Positions 1 through 6,102 of a DNA stretch of 19,756 nt are shown here, piece by piece. Positions within the stretch are counted from its first letter, which is position 1. Each line of letters opens with the position of its first letter. A program made the position numbers and the translations under genes. This DNA is from Candidatus Falkowbacteria bacterium CG02_land_8_20_14_3_00_36_14. Lineage in GTDB: Bacteria; Patescibacteriota; Patescibacteriia; Patescibacteriales; UM-FILTER-36-11. Under the pieces are notes generated by a model that was not told the origin of the DNA, searched no databases, and was given only the letters and a program-made list of their open reading frames with translations. The DNA lies in contig PETS01000143.1 of assembly GCA_002781265.1 (NCBI GenBank), positions 1 to 19,756 of the forward strand. Direction: 5' to 3'.

Positions 1-103
1 AATTTTAACCCCCAATTCTACTACTTTTGCCCGTTCCGGGCAAATTATGGGTGTTACCTATGTATCTCATCTTTTGCAGGTGTTTTAAAAAATTTTCGTT
101 ATA
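1..103. other. Left-edge region with a perfect hairpin; possible 3' end of an upstream gene
   Basis: No complete gene is visible. Frame 2 on the + strand is open from the window edge to a TAA at 86-88 (28 codons, containing the residues GQIMGVTYVSHLLQ), so this could be the C-terminus of a truncated upstream gene. Frame 1 is also open to 117, so the evidence is weak. Bases 26-33 (TTTGCCCG) and 37-44 (CGGGCAAA) form a perfect 8-bp stem with a 3-base loop. No T-run follows, so it is not a classical intrinsic terminator. The product is not recognised. Confidence 0.3.
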
Positions 104-131
104 TTGACAAGTATTATTAATATGATAAAAT
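104..131 (+). promoter_or_regulatory. Promoter of the Fe-S operon
   Basis: A perfect -35 hexamer TTGACA lies at 104-109 and a -10 hexamer TAAAAT at 126-131, with a 16-base spacer. The -10 is preceded by TG plus one base (123-125), an extended -10. Transcription would start near 138-140, inside the palindrome at 139-151 and about 30 bases before the regulator ATG at 168. This is the best sigma-70-type promoter in the window. Confidence 0.75.
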
Positions 132-138
132 TAATACA

Positions 139-151
139 TACTAAATTAGTA
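139..151 (+). promoter_or_regulatory. Putative IscR/Rrf2 operator
   Basis: TACTAAATTAGTA is a perfect inverted repeat around a single central base. Its core (ACT-A-AAT-T-AGT) fits the centre of the known IscR type 1 site, GACT-R-WWW-Y-AGTC, apart from the outermost G/C pair. The outer flanks match less well. It covers the predicted transcription start and runs into the AGGAG Shine-Dalgarno at 151-155 of the first gene, an Rrf2 regulator. A bound repressor here would block initiation, so Fe-S-dependent autoregulation is inferred. Confidence 0.6.
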
Positions 152-167
152 GGAGTTATCCACAATT

Positions 168-578
168 ATGAAATTTTCCACTATTACTTCATATGGACTT
201 AGAGCTATGATAAATTTAGCCAAAAACCACAACCGAGGTAGCATATCCTTGTCTAAAATTGCCAAAACAGAAAACATTTCTTCCGGCTATCTGGAAAAAA
301 TTTTTTCTAAATTAAAAAAAGCCAAATTAATAAAGTCAGCCAAAGGGCCAACCGGCGGCTATATATTATCTGCCAGTCCTTCTAAAATAAGCATCAGCCG
401 TATTATTAAATGTTTAGAAGGAGAAAAATCATTATTTTATTGCTTGCATAATAATCAGAAAATTAATTGTTCCCAAAAATGCCATTGCGGCGTTAATAAA
501 GTTTTAACTAATATTGAACAGGCAATAAAAAATTCGCTGGATAAATTAAAATTATCCGATTTAATTCAAAAATTATAA
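168..578 (+). CDS. iscR: Rrf2 family (IscR-like) Fe-S cluster regulator
   Basis: This 136-aa protein has the usual Rrf2 length and layout. The N-terminal winged helix-turn-helix includes YGLRAMINLA near residue 9, a recognition region around NISSGYLEKIFSKL (37-50) and the wing KGPTGGYIL (59-67). The second half carries C92, C101, C105 and C107, the region where IscR uses three cysteines plus a histidine to hold a [2Fe-2S] cluster; H106 lies among them. The spacing is not identical to E. coli IscR (C92/C98/C104), so the exact ligand set is uncertain. It is first in an operon of Fe-S assembly genes and has an IscR-like palindrome at its promoter, which supports a role as Fe-S sensor and autoregulator. 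AGGAG lies 12 bases before the ATG. Another Rrf2 subtype (NsrR- or CymR-like) cannot be excluded. Confidence 0.88.
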   Translation: MKFSTITSYGLRAMINLAKNHNRGSISLSKIAKTENISSGYLEKIFSKLKKAKLIKSAKGPTGGYILSASPSKISISRIIKCLEGEKSLFYCLHNNQKINCSQKCHCGVNKVLTNIEQAIKNSLDKLKLSDLIQKL

Positions 579-581
579 TAT

Positions 582-950
582 ATGATACCATATTCCAAAA
601 AAGTTATAGAACATTTCCGCCATCCCCACAATCAAGGAATGATTAAAGACGCTGACGCCATCGGCGAAGCCGGCAACCCCCGGTGCGGCGATATGATGAA
701 AATTTATCTTAAAATAAAGGATAATATCATTAAGGATGTTAAATTTGAAACTTTGGGATGCGCGGCGGCGATCGCGGTATCTTCCGCCTTGACCGACAGG
801 GTAAATGGCTCCACATTAGCTAAAGTAAAAAAGATTAAAAAAGAAGATATTGTGAAAGATTTAGGCGGCTTGCCGCTGATTAAAATCCATTGTTCCATGT
901 TGGCCTTAGAGGCGCTCCATAAAGCTATTACCAATTATAATAATAAATAA
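582..950 (+). CDS. iscU: IscU/NifU N-terminal Fe-S cluster assembly scaffold
   Basis: This 122-aa protein is the scaffold on which [2Fe-2S] clusters are built from sulfur delivered by a cysteine desulfurase. All three scaffold cysteines are present: C35 in GNPRCGD, C60 in TLGCAAA and C104 in KIHCSML. The cluster-releasing aspartate is D37, next to C35. The length is close to the usual 125-130 aa of IscU. The ATG lies 3 bases after the regulator stop with no clear Shine-Dalgarno, indicating tight coupling. The family's LPPVK chaperone-recognition motif is represented only by GGLPLIKIHC around 95-104, so HscA-type chaperone docking may be absent or altered. Partner genes nifS and the NifU-C gene lie downstream in the same operon. 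Confidence 0.93.
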   Translation: MIPYSKKVIEHFRHPHNQGMIKDADAIGEAGNPRCGDMMKIYLKIKDNIIKDVKFETLGCAAAIAVSSALTDRVNGSTLAKVKKIKKEDIVKDLGGLPLIKIHCSMLALEALHKAITNYNNK

Positions 951-955
951 AATTT

Positions 956-1003
956 ATGGGAAAACCAACAAACATATTATTAGATGAGCATAAAATATAT
1001 TAA
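956..1003 (+). pseudogene. Detached N-terminal piece of the hemerythrin gene (frameshift)
   Basis: An ATG six bases after the iscU stop opens a 15-codon frame, MGKPTNILLDEHKIY, ending at TAA 1001-1003. This is the expected first helix of a hemerythrin-like domain, with its metal histidine at H12 (DEH). In the frame one base back, starting with TTA at 1000-1002, translation continues LKVINALLAECADLELSG into the main ORF. The join gives DEHKIYLKVINAL, with family-like spacing, so one base is missing near 995-1003 relative to an intact gene. The cause could be sequencing or assembly error, a real mutation, or recoding. No canonical slippery heptamer is present. Confidence 0.75.
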
Positions 1004-1038
1004 AAGTAATAAACGCCTTATTAGCGGAGTGCGCGGAT

Positions 1039-1473
1039 TTGGAATTAAGCGGAAAAATAAACAGTGTTTTTTTCAGGCAAGCCATTGATTTTATCAGAAA
1101 TTACGCCGATAAATTCCATCATGCCAAAGAGGAAGATATTTTATTCGTGGAATTGAATAAAAACCATAAGCGCCTACCTTGCAATCCTATCGAGCAGATG
1201 CTTCATGAGCATACCTTAGGCAGGCAATTGGTTAAAGGTCTGGAAGATGGATTAGGCAAAAATAACAAAGAGGACATTATTAAAAATGCGAGAGGATACG
1301 CTGATTTATTAAAGGAGCATATTATGAAAGAAGATAATATCCTCTATCCGATGGCCGACGAGGCGCTGGGCGCTAAAATCCAATCGGAAATTTTGAAGAA
1401 ATTTAAAATAGTGGAAAAAAAATACGATTCTAAATTATTAAAAAAATATCATTCTTTTGCCAGAAATTTATAA
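1039..1473 (+). CDS. Hemerythrin HHE-domain protein (5'-frameshifted)
   Basis: Hemerythrin domains bind a non-heme di-iron centre that reacts with O2 or NO and can protect or repair Fe-S proteins. This 144-aa frame contains most of the ligand pattern: FHHAKEED, MLHEHTLGR and LKEHIMKEDNILYP. Numbered on the reconstructed 172-aa protein starting at 956, these supply H55/H56, E59/E60, H84/E85/H86, H122 and E126/D127. The first-helix ligand H12 lies in the detached frame at 956-1003. The TTG at 1039 is only the first usable start in this frame. A protein made from it would lack the first helix and probably not form a complete di-iron site. Position between iscU and the cupin suggests iron or oxygen handling for Fe-S assembly. 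The family call is firm; whether the gene is functional is open. Confidence 0.82.
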   Translation: MELSGKINSVFFRQAIDFIRNYADKFHHAKEEDILFVELNKNHKRLPCNPIEQMLHEHTLGRQLVKGLEDGLGKNNKEDIIKNARGYADLLKEHIMKEDNILYPMADEALGAKIQSEILKKFKIVEKKYDSKLLKKYHSFARNL

Positions 1474-1477
1474 ATAA

Positions 1478-1801
1478 ATGAAAAAACTAGATAAAAATTT
1501 ATATAAAGAAATAGAGTATCCATCCCATGGCATTTTAAGCAAAGTTATATTAAAAAATAAAATTGTGGAAATTAATTTGTTTTGCCTGGCGCCAAAAACG
1601 GAAATTTCAGAACATACTTCGGCCCAAAACGGATTGGTGCTGGTTTTGGAGGGCAAAGGCGCTTTTAATCTTAAAGGTAAAAATATTGTTATGGAGCCGG
1701 GAGCAACGATTTATATGCCGCAGAATGCCGTTCATTCCTTGCGCGTGGAAAAAAATACGTCTTTTTTATTAATATTATTAAGCAACAGGTCTAATAATTA
1801 A
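1478..1801 (+). CDS. Cupin-domain small protein
   Basis: This 107-aa single-domain beta-barrel protein fits the small cupin_2 family. Motif 1 is around EISEHTSAQNGLVLVLEGKG (42-61), with H46 present. The second histidine and the glutamate of the classic HxH...E pattern are not in standard positions (HTS, then Q/N). Motif 2 is around PGATIYMPQNAVHSL (74-88), with H86. A metal site, if present, would be reduced, so this may be a binding or sensor cupin rather than a dioxygenase. The ATG lies 4 bases after the hemerythrin stop, so it is co-transcribed. Cupin next to hemerythrin suggests a shared role in redox or iron homeostasis, but the substrate is unknown. Confidence 0.8.
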   Translation: MKKLDKNLYKEIEYPSHGILSKVILKNKIVEINLFCLAPKTEISEHTSAQNGLVLVLEGKGAFNLKGKNIVMEPGATIYMPQNAVHSLRVEKNTSFLLILLSNRSNN

Positions 1802-1810
1802 ATTAAACAT

Positions 1811-2047
1811 ATGGCAGAAAATATCATAAATATAATAAAAAAATCATTAGAAAAAATAAGGCCGTCCCTGCAGGCAGACGGCGGTGATATTGAATATATG
1901 GATTTTGATAAGAAGAATGGCGTTTTAAAAGTGCGCCTGAAAGGCATGTGCGCCCATTGCCCGATGTCCGCTATTACTTTACAACAAGGCGTGGAGGTGG
2001 AAATAAAAAAAGAAGCGCCGGCAGTTAAAGAAGTTATGGCCGTATAA
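1811..2047 (+). CDS. NifU C-terminal domain (Nfu-like) Fe-S carrier protein
   Basis: This 78-aa protein is a stand-alone NifU C-terminal domain. Family signatures are IRPSLQADGGDIEYMDF (16-32) and the cluster-binding motif C47-A-H-C50 in MCAHCPMSAITL. Two CxxC motifs from a dimer normally hold one [4Fe-4S] cluster for delivery to target proteins. In NifU proper this domain is fused behind the scaffold; here scaffold and carrier are separate genes with the hemerythrin and cupin between them. The usual length for the isolated domain is about 70-80 aa, so it is complete. It starts 9 bases after the cupin stop. Identification is firm; exact target proteins are unknown. Confidence 0.9.
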   Translation: MAENIINIIKKSLEKIRPSLQADGGDIEYMDFDKKNGVLKVRLKGMCAHCPMSAITLQQGVEVEIKKEAPAVKEVMAV

Positions 2048-2152
2048 ATTTTGTAATTCTTAATTTTATAATTTTGTAAATAATTTTTCAATTCATTAAT
2101 TTTTAATAATTAAGATTTATTTAAAAATTAAAAATTTTAAATTAAATATTTT
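2048..2152. other. Very AT-rich spacer before nifS
   Basis: About 105 bases with very few G or C separate the NifU-C gene from nifS, while every other junction in this operon is 3 to 9 bases. It contains A/T self-complementary stretches around 2119-2145 but no GC-containing stem and no convincing -35/-10 pair. It could hold a weak internal promoter or a processing site; nothing can be assigned firmly. Confidence 0.4.
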
Positions 2153-3376
2153 ATGAAAATTTATTTAGATTACAGCGCGACAACCCCGGTTGATAAAAGT
2201 GTGGTTAAAGCTATGTTCCCATATTATAGCAATAAATTCGGCAATCCTTCCTCTCTCCATAGTTTCGGGCAGGAGGCGGTTAAAGGCGTTGACCGGGCTC
2301 GGGAGCAAATCGCTTGGCTGTTAAATTGCCAAGCAAATGAAATTGTATTTACTTCCGGCGCCACTGAATCGGACAATCTGGCCATCAAGGGCTTGATCAA
2401 AGCGTTGCTAAAAAAAGATAAAAATAAAAAATACCATATTATTACTTCTGCTATAGAGCATAGCGCCGTATTGGAGACGTGCGCGGAACTTGAGAGAGAG
2501 GGGATAGAAGTGACATATTTACCGGTTGGCAAAAATGGTCTTATTGATATTAATGGATTAAAAAAATCTATTAAAAATAATACGGTTTTAATATCAATTA
2601 TGTACGCCAACAGCGAAGTAGGCTGTATTGAGCCGATAAATGATATTGGTAAAATTATCAATAAAATAAATGAAAAAAGATTAAAAGAATGGAAAAATAT
2701 CAGCCCTAAAAGTAGGGGGGATAAGCCACATGAGATTTATTTTCATACTGACGCGGTACAGGCTATTAATTACGTAAATTGCGATGTTAAATATAATTTT
2801 ATAGATCTATTAAGCTTATCCGGCCATAAAATATACGGGCCCAAAGGCATCGGCGTTTTATATGTCAGGTCGGGAGTGCCTTTATCGGCTTTGCAGCTCG
2901 GCGGGCATCATGAGAATAATATCCGTAGCGGCACTTTGAATGTTCCGGGGATTGTCGGCCTAGGATCAGCCGCCAGCCTTATTAATAAATCAAATCATGT
3001 AAATATCAATAAAATAATAGCCGGCCGGCGCGACCGGTTGGTGGTGGGAATAATAAAAAATATTCCTGAAGTTATATTAAATACCGATAGAAGCATATCT
3101 ACGCCGTCTCACGCGCATTTTTCCTTTTTAGGAGTGGAAGGGGAGTCAATTTTAATTTCCCTTGATTTAGAGGGCATTGCCGTATCTACCGGCTCAGCTT
3201 GCGCTTCTGGATCTCTAAAACCCTCGCATGTTCTGCTCGCTATGGGCATAAAAGAAGAAGTAGCCCACAGTTCAATAAGATTCACATTAGGGAAAAATAC
3301 AACTATAGGCGAAATAGATAAAGTTATAAAAATATTGCCGCCAATTATAAAAAGATTAAGGTCAATGGCGCCCTAA
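2153..3376 (+). CDS. nifS: Cysteine desulfurase, NifS/IscS type
   Basis: This PLP enzyme converts cysteine to alanine and passes the sulfur as a persulfide to the IscU scaffold. The 407-aa protein is full length (family about 380-405). Visible motifs: YLDYSATTPVD (4-14), FTSGATESDNLAIKG (66-80), the PLP-stacking His in IEHSAV (H103), ANSEVG (152-157), HTDAVQ (198-203, Asp and Gln contacting PLP), the PLP lysine K226 in SLSGHKIYGPKG, and the catalytic C350 in STGSACASGSLKPSH. The active-site loop with ACASG suggests the group I (IscS/NifS) class rather than SufS. A roughly 10-residue insertion at about 177-193, including SPKSRGDKP, precedes the HTDAVQ strand and coincides with a DNA hairpin at 2704-2717. 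It is last in the operon, preceded by an AT-rich spacer. Confidence 0.95.
   Translation: MKIYLDYSATTPVDKSVVKAMFPYYSNKFGNPSSLHSFGQEAVKGVDRAREQIAWLLNCQANEIVFTSGATESDNLAIKGLIKALLKKDKNKKYHIITSAIEHSAVLETCAELEREGIEVTYLPVGKNGLIDINGLKKSIKNNTVLISIMYANSEVGCIEPINDIGKIINKINEKRLKEWKNISPKSRGDKPHEIYFHTDAVQAINYVNCDVKYNFIDLLSLSGHKIYGPKGIGVLYVRSGVPLSALQLGGHHENNIRSGTLNVPGIVGLGSAASLINKSNHVNINKIIAGRRDRLVVGIIKNIPEVILNTDRSISTPSHAHFSFLGVEGESILISLDLEGIAVSTGSACASGSLKPSHVLLAMGIKEEVAHSSIRFTLGKNTTIGEIDKVIKILPPIIKRLRSMAP
2704..2717. repeat. Small hairpin within a nifS loop insertion
   Basis: CCCTA at 2704-2708 and TAGGG at 2713-2717 pair around a 4-base loop, followed by further G residues. This DNA encodes the PKSRGD residues of a segment that looks inserted relative to typical NifS/IscS, where the text leads more directly to the HTDAVQ strand. 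It may be a small repeat inserted in frame. Only one copy is visible in this window. Confidence 0.4.
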
Positions 3377-3396
3377 ATACTTTTTATCAGATAATC

Positions 3397-3444
3397 AAAA
3401 ACAACGCCGCTCTAGTTTTAAAAAATTGGGGCAGGGTTGTTTTT
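3397..3444. terminator. Shared hairpin terminator between convergent operons
   Basis: AAAAACAAC at 3397-3405 and GTTGTTTTT at 3436-3444 are perfect 9-base inverted repeats. The inner part pairs imperfectly (GCCGCTC against GGGGCAG). It lies 20 bases after the nifS stop and just after the end of the minus-strand pilus operon at 3456. The T-runs are part of the outer stem on both strands, as in bidirectional terminators serving convergent genes. Confidence 0.55.
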
Positions 3445-3455
3445 GCCGCTTATTA

Positions 3456-3725
3456 TTAAAATGGATTATTAAAATTTATTATTTCGTTTCGGGAAGAATT
3501 TTTTTTATTTTCTTCAATTAATTTATTAAATAAATTTACGTCAACGATTACGCTGGCAACAGTGCCTTTTAAAGATAATATTTTTTTAGATGATTCTATG
3601 GCTTGATAAAAATTTTTGTAAAGGAAAGATGAAGCCATTAGCAATAATATAACAGAAATAAGCAAAGTTAAAAAATATATATAATTTAATATTTTTTGAT
3701 AATTAATTTTATTGTTTATAATCAT
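3456..3725 (-). CDS. Small single-pass membrane protein, last gene of the pilus operon
   Basis: This 89-aa protein is not recognised as a named family. It has a short basic N-terminus, one strong transmembrane segment at about residues 16-36 (YFLTLLISVILLLMASSFLY), then a soluble tail containing KGTVASVIVDVNLFNKLIEE. The topology resembles a small bitopic membrane subunit such as PilN or PilO but is shorter. It starts 24 bases after the pilO stop, so it is probably co-transcribed and may belong to the PilMNO inner-membrane platform. PilP homology is not visible (no lipobox). The function is inferred only from position. Confidence 0.65.
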   Translation of the reverse strand: MIINNKINYQKILNYIYFLTLLISVILLLMASSFLYKNFYQAIESSKKILSLKGTVASVIVDVNLFNKLIEENKKNSSRNEIINFNNPF

Positions 3726-3749
3726 ATATAAATTTATAAATTATTTATT

Positions 3750-4346
3750 TTATTGCCAATAAGTATCAGCGGCGATTGACACGCTTATTATTGAATTATT
3801 ATCGGAATTTTCTAAAAAATTATTATCGGAATTTTTATTTAAAGAAGAATTCATTTTTATTGAATTTATGTTAATTTGATAATTTAAAGTTTCTAAATTA
3901 ATCAAATAATTCATCTGGTCGGAAAATTTTCCGCTTGTTTCAAGGGTAATAGGCACTATTATATAAGTTTTATCTTTACTTGTGTCTTTATTTTCCGGAA
4001 CAGATAAGTTTATTTTTTGGGTAATATTATATTTATCAGCTGAATTTTCCAGAGTAGTGATAAGATCCAGGGAATTATTCTTGTCTATAAAAATTTTATC
4101 AAAAACGCTTAATTGCTGTTGTATTTTGCTTATATTTTTTGACAATTCAGTAATGCTCTGGCCACGATTAAATTTTTCTTCCAGGTCTATTTTATTTTTA
4201 TTTATTTCTTCGCTCATTTTTTTAATGTTTAAAATAGAATTTATAATTACAAAATATACAATTAATACCATCAAAATAATAGAAATTGATATGTTAAAAA
4301 TAATTTTATTTTTATAATTAAGTTTTGATAATTCCAATAATTGCAT
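3750..4346 (-). CDS. pilO: PilO-like type IV pilus assembly protein
   Basis: PilO pairs with PilN on the outer face of the inner membrane and links PilM and the motor to the pilus. This 198-aa protein has the expected layout: a short cytoplasmic N-terminus, a transmembrane helix at about 15-36 (KIIFNISISIILMVLIVYFVI), a coiled-coil region at about 38-85 rich in K/E/I/L, and a C-terminal alpha/beta domain with TYIIVPITLETSGKFSDQMNYLINLE (about 127-152), which resembles the PilO ferredoxin-like fold. Sequence similarity is weak; the call rests on topology and on order after pilM and pilN. The C-terminus carries an 8-residue tandem duplication (NSDNNFLE, NSDNNSII). A stem-loop lies in the gap between pilN and this gene. 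Confidence 0.75.
   Translation of the reverse strand: MQLLELSKLNYKNKIIFNISISIILMVLIVYFVIINSILNIKKMSEEINKNKIDLEEKFNRGQSITELSKNISKIQQQLSVFDKIFIDKNNSLDLITTLENSADKYNITQKINLSVPENKDTSKDKTYIIVPITLETSGKFSDQMNYLINLETLNYQININSIKMNSSLNKNSDNNFLENSDNNSIISVSIAADTYWQ
3794..3835. repeat. 24-bp-period tandem duplication in pilO
   Basis: An 18-base sequence (AATTATTATCGGAATTTT) occurs at 3794-3811 and again at 3818-3835, offset by exactly 24 bases, which preserves the reading frame. It encodes two copies of NSDNN in the asparagine/serine-rich C-terminal region of the PilO-like protein. Slippage here would change length by 8 residues without a frameshift. Confidence 0.85.
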
Positions 4347-4354
4347 ATTAATTA

Positions 4355-4390
4355 TTTACCCCGTTAAAAAAATTTTTCTAACTGGGTAAA
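4355..4390 (-). promoter_or_regulatory. Stem-loop between pilN and pilO
   Basis: TTTACCC (4355-4361) pairs with GGGTAAA (4384-4390). After one C/T mismatch, GTT (4363-4365) pairs with AAC (4380-4382), enclosing a 14-base A/T loop. It starts just after the pilN stop (4392-4394) and ends 8 bases before the pilO ATG. No T-run follows in the direction of transcription. It may be an mRNA stability or processing element, or may affect translation of pilO; the role is inferred. Confidence 0.5.
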
Positions 4391-4391
4391 C

Positions 4392-4931
4392 TTAAAATGT
4401 TTTAATAAAATCTTCTAAATTTAAATTGGCGGTAATGGTAAAATTTATATTTTGCTTATCAAGCAGGCTTGTTATCGGCAAATTAACATTAGAATATATA
4501 TTTGATTTTTCCAGATTTTGCTTGAAAACCAGCAAATTATCGCGCCAATCGGCATTGCCGATGATTTTAATGCTATTTTTTAATAATTCTATATTAGAAA
4601 AAGTAATGCCCGTAGGAGTTTTGTCCGCTAGATCTTTTATTAAATAAGACCAGGGTATAAAGTCTTTTTTTACTTGAGAAGTTATCTTAAGTTTGGAATT
4701 AATTTCACCGGCCTGGGCGTTATATATTTTATCGCCTTCAGCTTGGGATTCATTTTCGCTGATGGCGTTATAATAATTATATTTGAGGATATATTTAGCC
4801 GTTACCATCATTATGGAAATTATAAAAGTGATTACTAATAAAATACTAGTAATTTTTTTTATTATTCTATAAACTTTTCGCAGTTTAATTTCTTTTTTTG
4901 TATCTTTTGATATAAGATTTAGAGTAAGCAT
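4392..4931 (-). CDS. pilN: PilN-like type IV pilus assembly protein
   Basis: PilN is a bitopic membrane protein whose cytoplasmic N-terminal tail docks into PilM. Starting at 4931 gives 179 aa beginning MLTLNLISKDTKKEIK, which matches the short NLL-type motif at the start of PilN. This start lies 4 bases after the pilM TGA. A longer frame from 4946 adds five residues and overlaps pilM by 11 bases, but it pushes the motif inward. Next come a transmembrane helix (IIKKITSILLVITFIISIMM), a helical linker, and a C-terminal domain with SYLIKDLADKTPTGITFSNIELLKNSIKIIGNA, typical of the PilN fold. Position between pilM and pilO supports the call. Confidence 0.82.
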   Translation of the reverse strand: MLTLNLISKDTKKEIKLRKVYRIIKKITSILLVITFIISIMMVTAKYILKYNYYNAISENESQAEGDKIYNAQAGEINSKLKITSQVKKDFIPWSYLIKDLADKTPTGITFSNIELLKNSIKIIGNADWRDNLLVFKQNLEKSNIYSNVNLPITSLLDKQNINFTITANLNLEDFIKTF

Positions 4932-4935
4932 AATA

Positions 4936-6045
4936 TCAAATGTCATTAATAAATATTTCTCTTAAAGCCAAGCCGATAGCGGTGGTATATGATAAATTTT
5001 CATTTAATAATTTAGATAGGCCATTACTAAATATTTTGTTTGAACTTGATTCTTTTTGGGAAGGGATATTAAAATTTATAAAAGAATCTCCTCTTACCGT
5101 TTCAATGGAAGTAGATTCGGCAATTATTTCATCAAATTCTTTAATATAGGCGCCGCCGCCGCATAATATTATTTTATTAATGGGGCCGTTATCGGAATAT
5201 TCGGCTTGATAGAAGGCAATAGTTTGATGAATTTTTAGAATTAATTTATTGACAACATCGGTTAAAATATTTTTTATTATGCCTTCCGCGCTGTTAGAAT
5301 CAAATCCGCAGATTAATTTGGCCTTTTCCGCTTGTTTTTTTTCTATTTTTAAAGTGGTGGCAATATTTTCCGTTATTTTTTCACCCGATATGGGCATGCT
5401 GATTGTAAATAGTATGGTATTTTTAGAGTAGACAGTCATATTGGTCCTAGTGGCGCCGAAATCAATCAGGCAATAATTTTTATCAAATTTATCAGTAAAT
5501 TTATAATGTTCTTCGCGTAGCAAAGCACGGCACAGGCAGACCGGTTCCAGTTCCAGGGCCACTAAAGATAATTTAGCTTCATTGAATAAATTTGTATATT
5601 GCTCGACAATATTTTTATTACCGGCGCCGATCAGTACGCGCAGTTTATTTTTTATATTATTAGTAGTTTGCCAATCATAATAAATATTATTTATAGACAC
5701 CGGGATATGTTTTTCAATTTCTTCTTCAATAATATTTTCCAAATCATTAGGTGTTTTGTCAATAGCGATTGATTTAATGTAAGTTTTTGAGTTGGGCAGG
5801 CAGGCTACTATTTCTTTGGCGGTAACTTTGCCGAATATGGGATTAGCCATTAAATAGTTAATGGCTTTAATAACTTCTTGAGGATTTTTTATATCGCCAT
5901 TGTCTATTATTCCGGGAGTAAGATTATATTTGCTAAAAGCTTGGATATTGATTTTATCTCCGTTTTTGTTTAATTGAACAAATTTTAAGGATAAATCTGA
6001 TATATCCAGACCGATTGGAAATTTTGAATTTTTAGAATGCCACAT
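4936..6045 (-). CDS. pilM: PilM, actin-like type IV pilus assembly ATPase
   Basis: PilM is a cytoplasmic actin/FtsA-fold protein that binds ATP and the N-terminus of PilN, coupling the motor side to the inner-membrane PilNO complex. The 369-aa protein is close to the usual 350 aa. The first phosphate loop is FPIGLDISDLSLKFVQL (9-25), the second LIDFGATRTNMTVY (193-206), and the adenosine motif is IILCGGGAYIKEFDEII (292-308). A SHS2-like 1C subdomain region with EEEIEKHIPVSINNIYYDW lies around 107-125. An extended -10 candidate sits just upstream at 6075-6083, so pilMNO may also be transcribed independently of the long pilin genes. Stop is TGA. Confidence 0.93.
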   Translation of the reverse strand: MWHSKNSKFPIGLDISDLSLKFVQLNKNGDKINIQAFSKYNLTPGIIDNGDIKNPQEVIKAINYLMANPIFGKVTAKEIVACLPNSKTYIKSIAIDKTPNDLENIIEEEIEKHIPVSINNIYYDWQTTNNIKNKLRVLIGAGNKNIVEQYTNLFNEAKLSLVALELEPVCLCRALLREEHYKFTDKFDKNYCLIDFGATRTNMTVYSKNTILFTISMPISGEKITENIATTLKIEKKQAEKAKLICGFDSNSAEGIIKNILTDVVNKLILKIHQTIAFYQAEYSDNGPINKIILCGGGAYIKEFDEIIAESTSIETVRGDSFINFNIPSQKESSSNKIFSNGLSKLLNENLSYTTAIGLALREIFINDI

Positions 6046-6074
6046 AATTAGTCTTATTTTATTATTTCTTTATA

Positions 6075-6083
6075 ATTATATCA
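6075..6083 (-). promoter_or_regulatory. Possible internal promoter for pilMNO
   Basis: On the minus strand the gap between the PilX-like gene and pilM reads TGATATAAT, an extended -10 (TG, one base, TATAAT), about 30 bases before the pilM ATG. No good -35 is visible upstream, which extended -10 promoters can tolerate. AT-rich sequence makes chance matches common. Confidence 0.4.
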
Positions 6084-6102
6084 TATTTACCGTTTTATTC
6101 CA

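Noticed and set aside
26..44. Intrinsic terminator of an upstream gene at the left edge.
   Set aside because: The hairpin is perfect but lacks a T-run on either side, and both forward frames are open across it.
995..1003. Programmed -1 frameshifting in the hemerythrin gene.
   Set aside because: No X-XXY-YYZ slippery heptamer fits the 0 frame (the local text is A-TAT-TAA), and no obvious downstream stem was found. An indel is the simpler explanation.
2224..2661. A 145-codon minus-strand reading frame opposite nifS.
   Set aside because: It is a shadow of the conserved NifS frame; its product has no recognisable features.
4936..4946. Real 11-base overlap of pilM and pilN using the ATG at 4946.
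   Set aside because: The ATG at 4931 puts the PilN N-terminal NLL-type motif at its usual place and starts 4 bases after the pilM stop. The longer form is possible but less likely.
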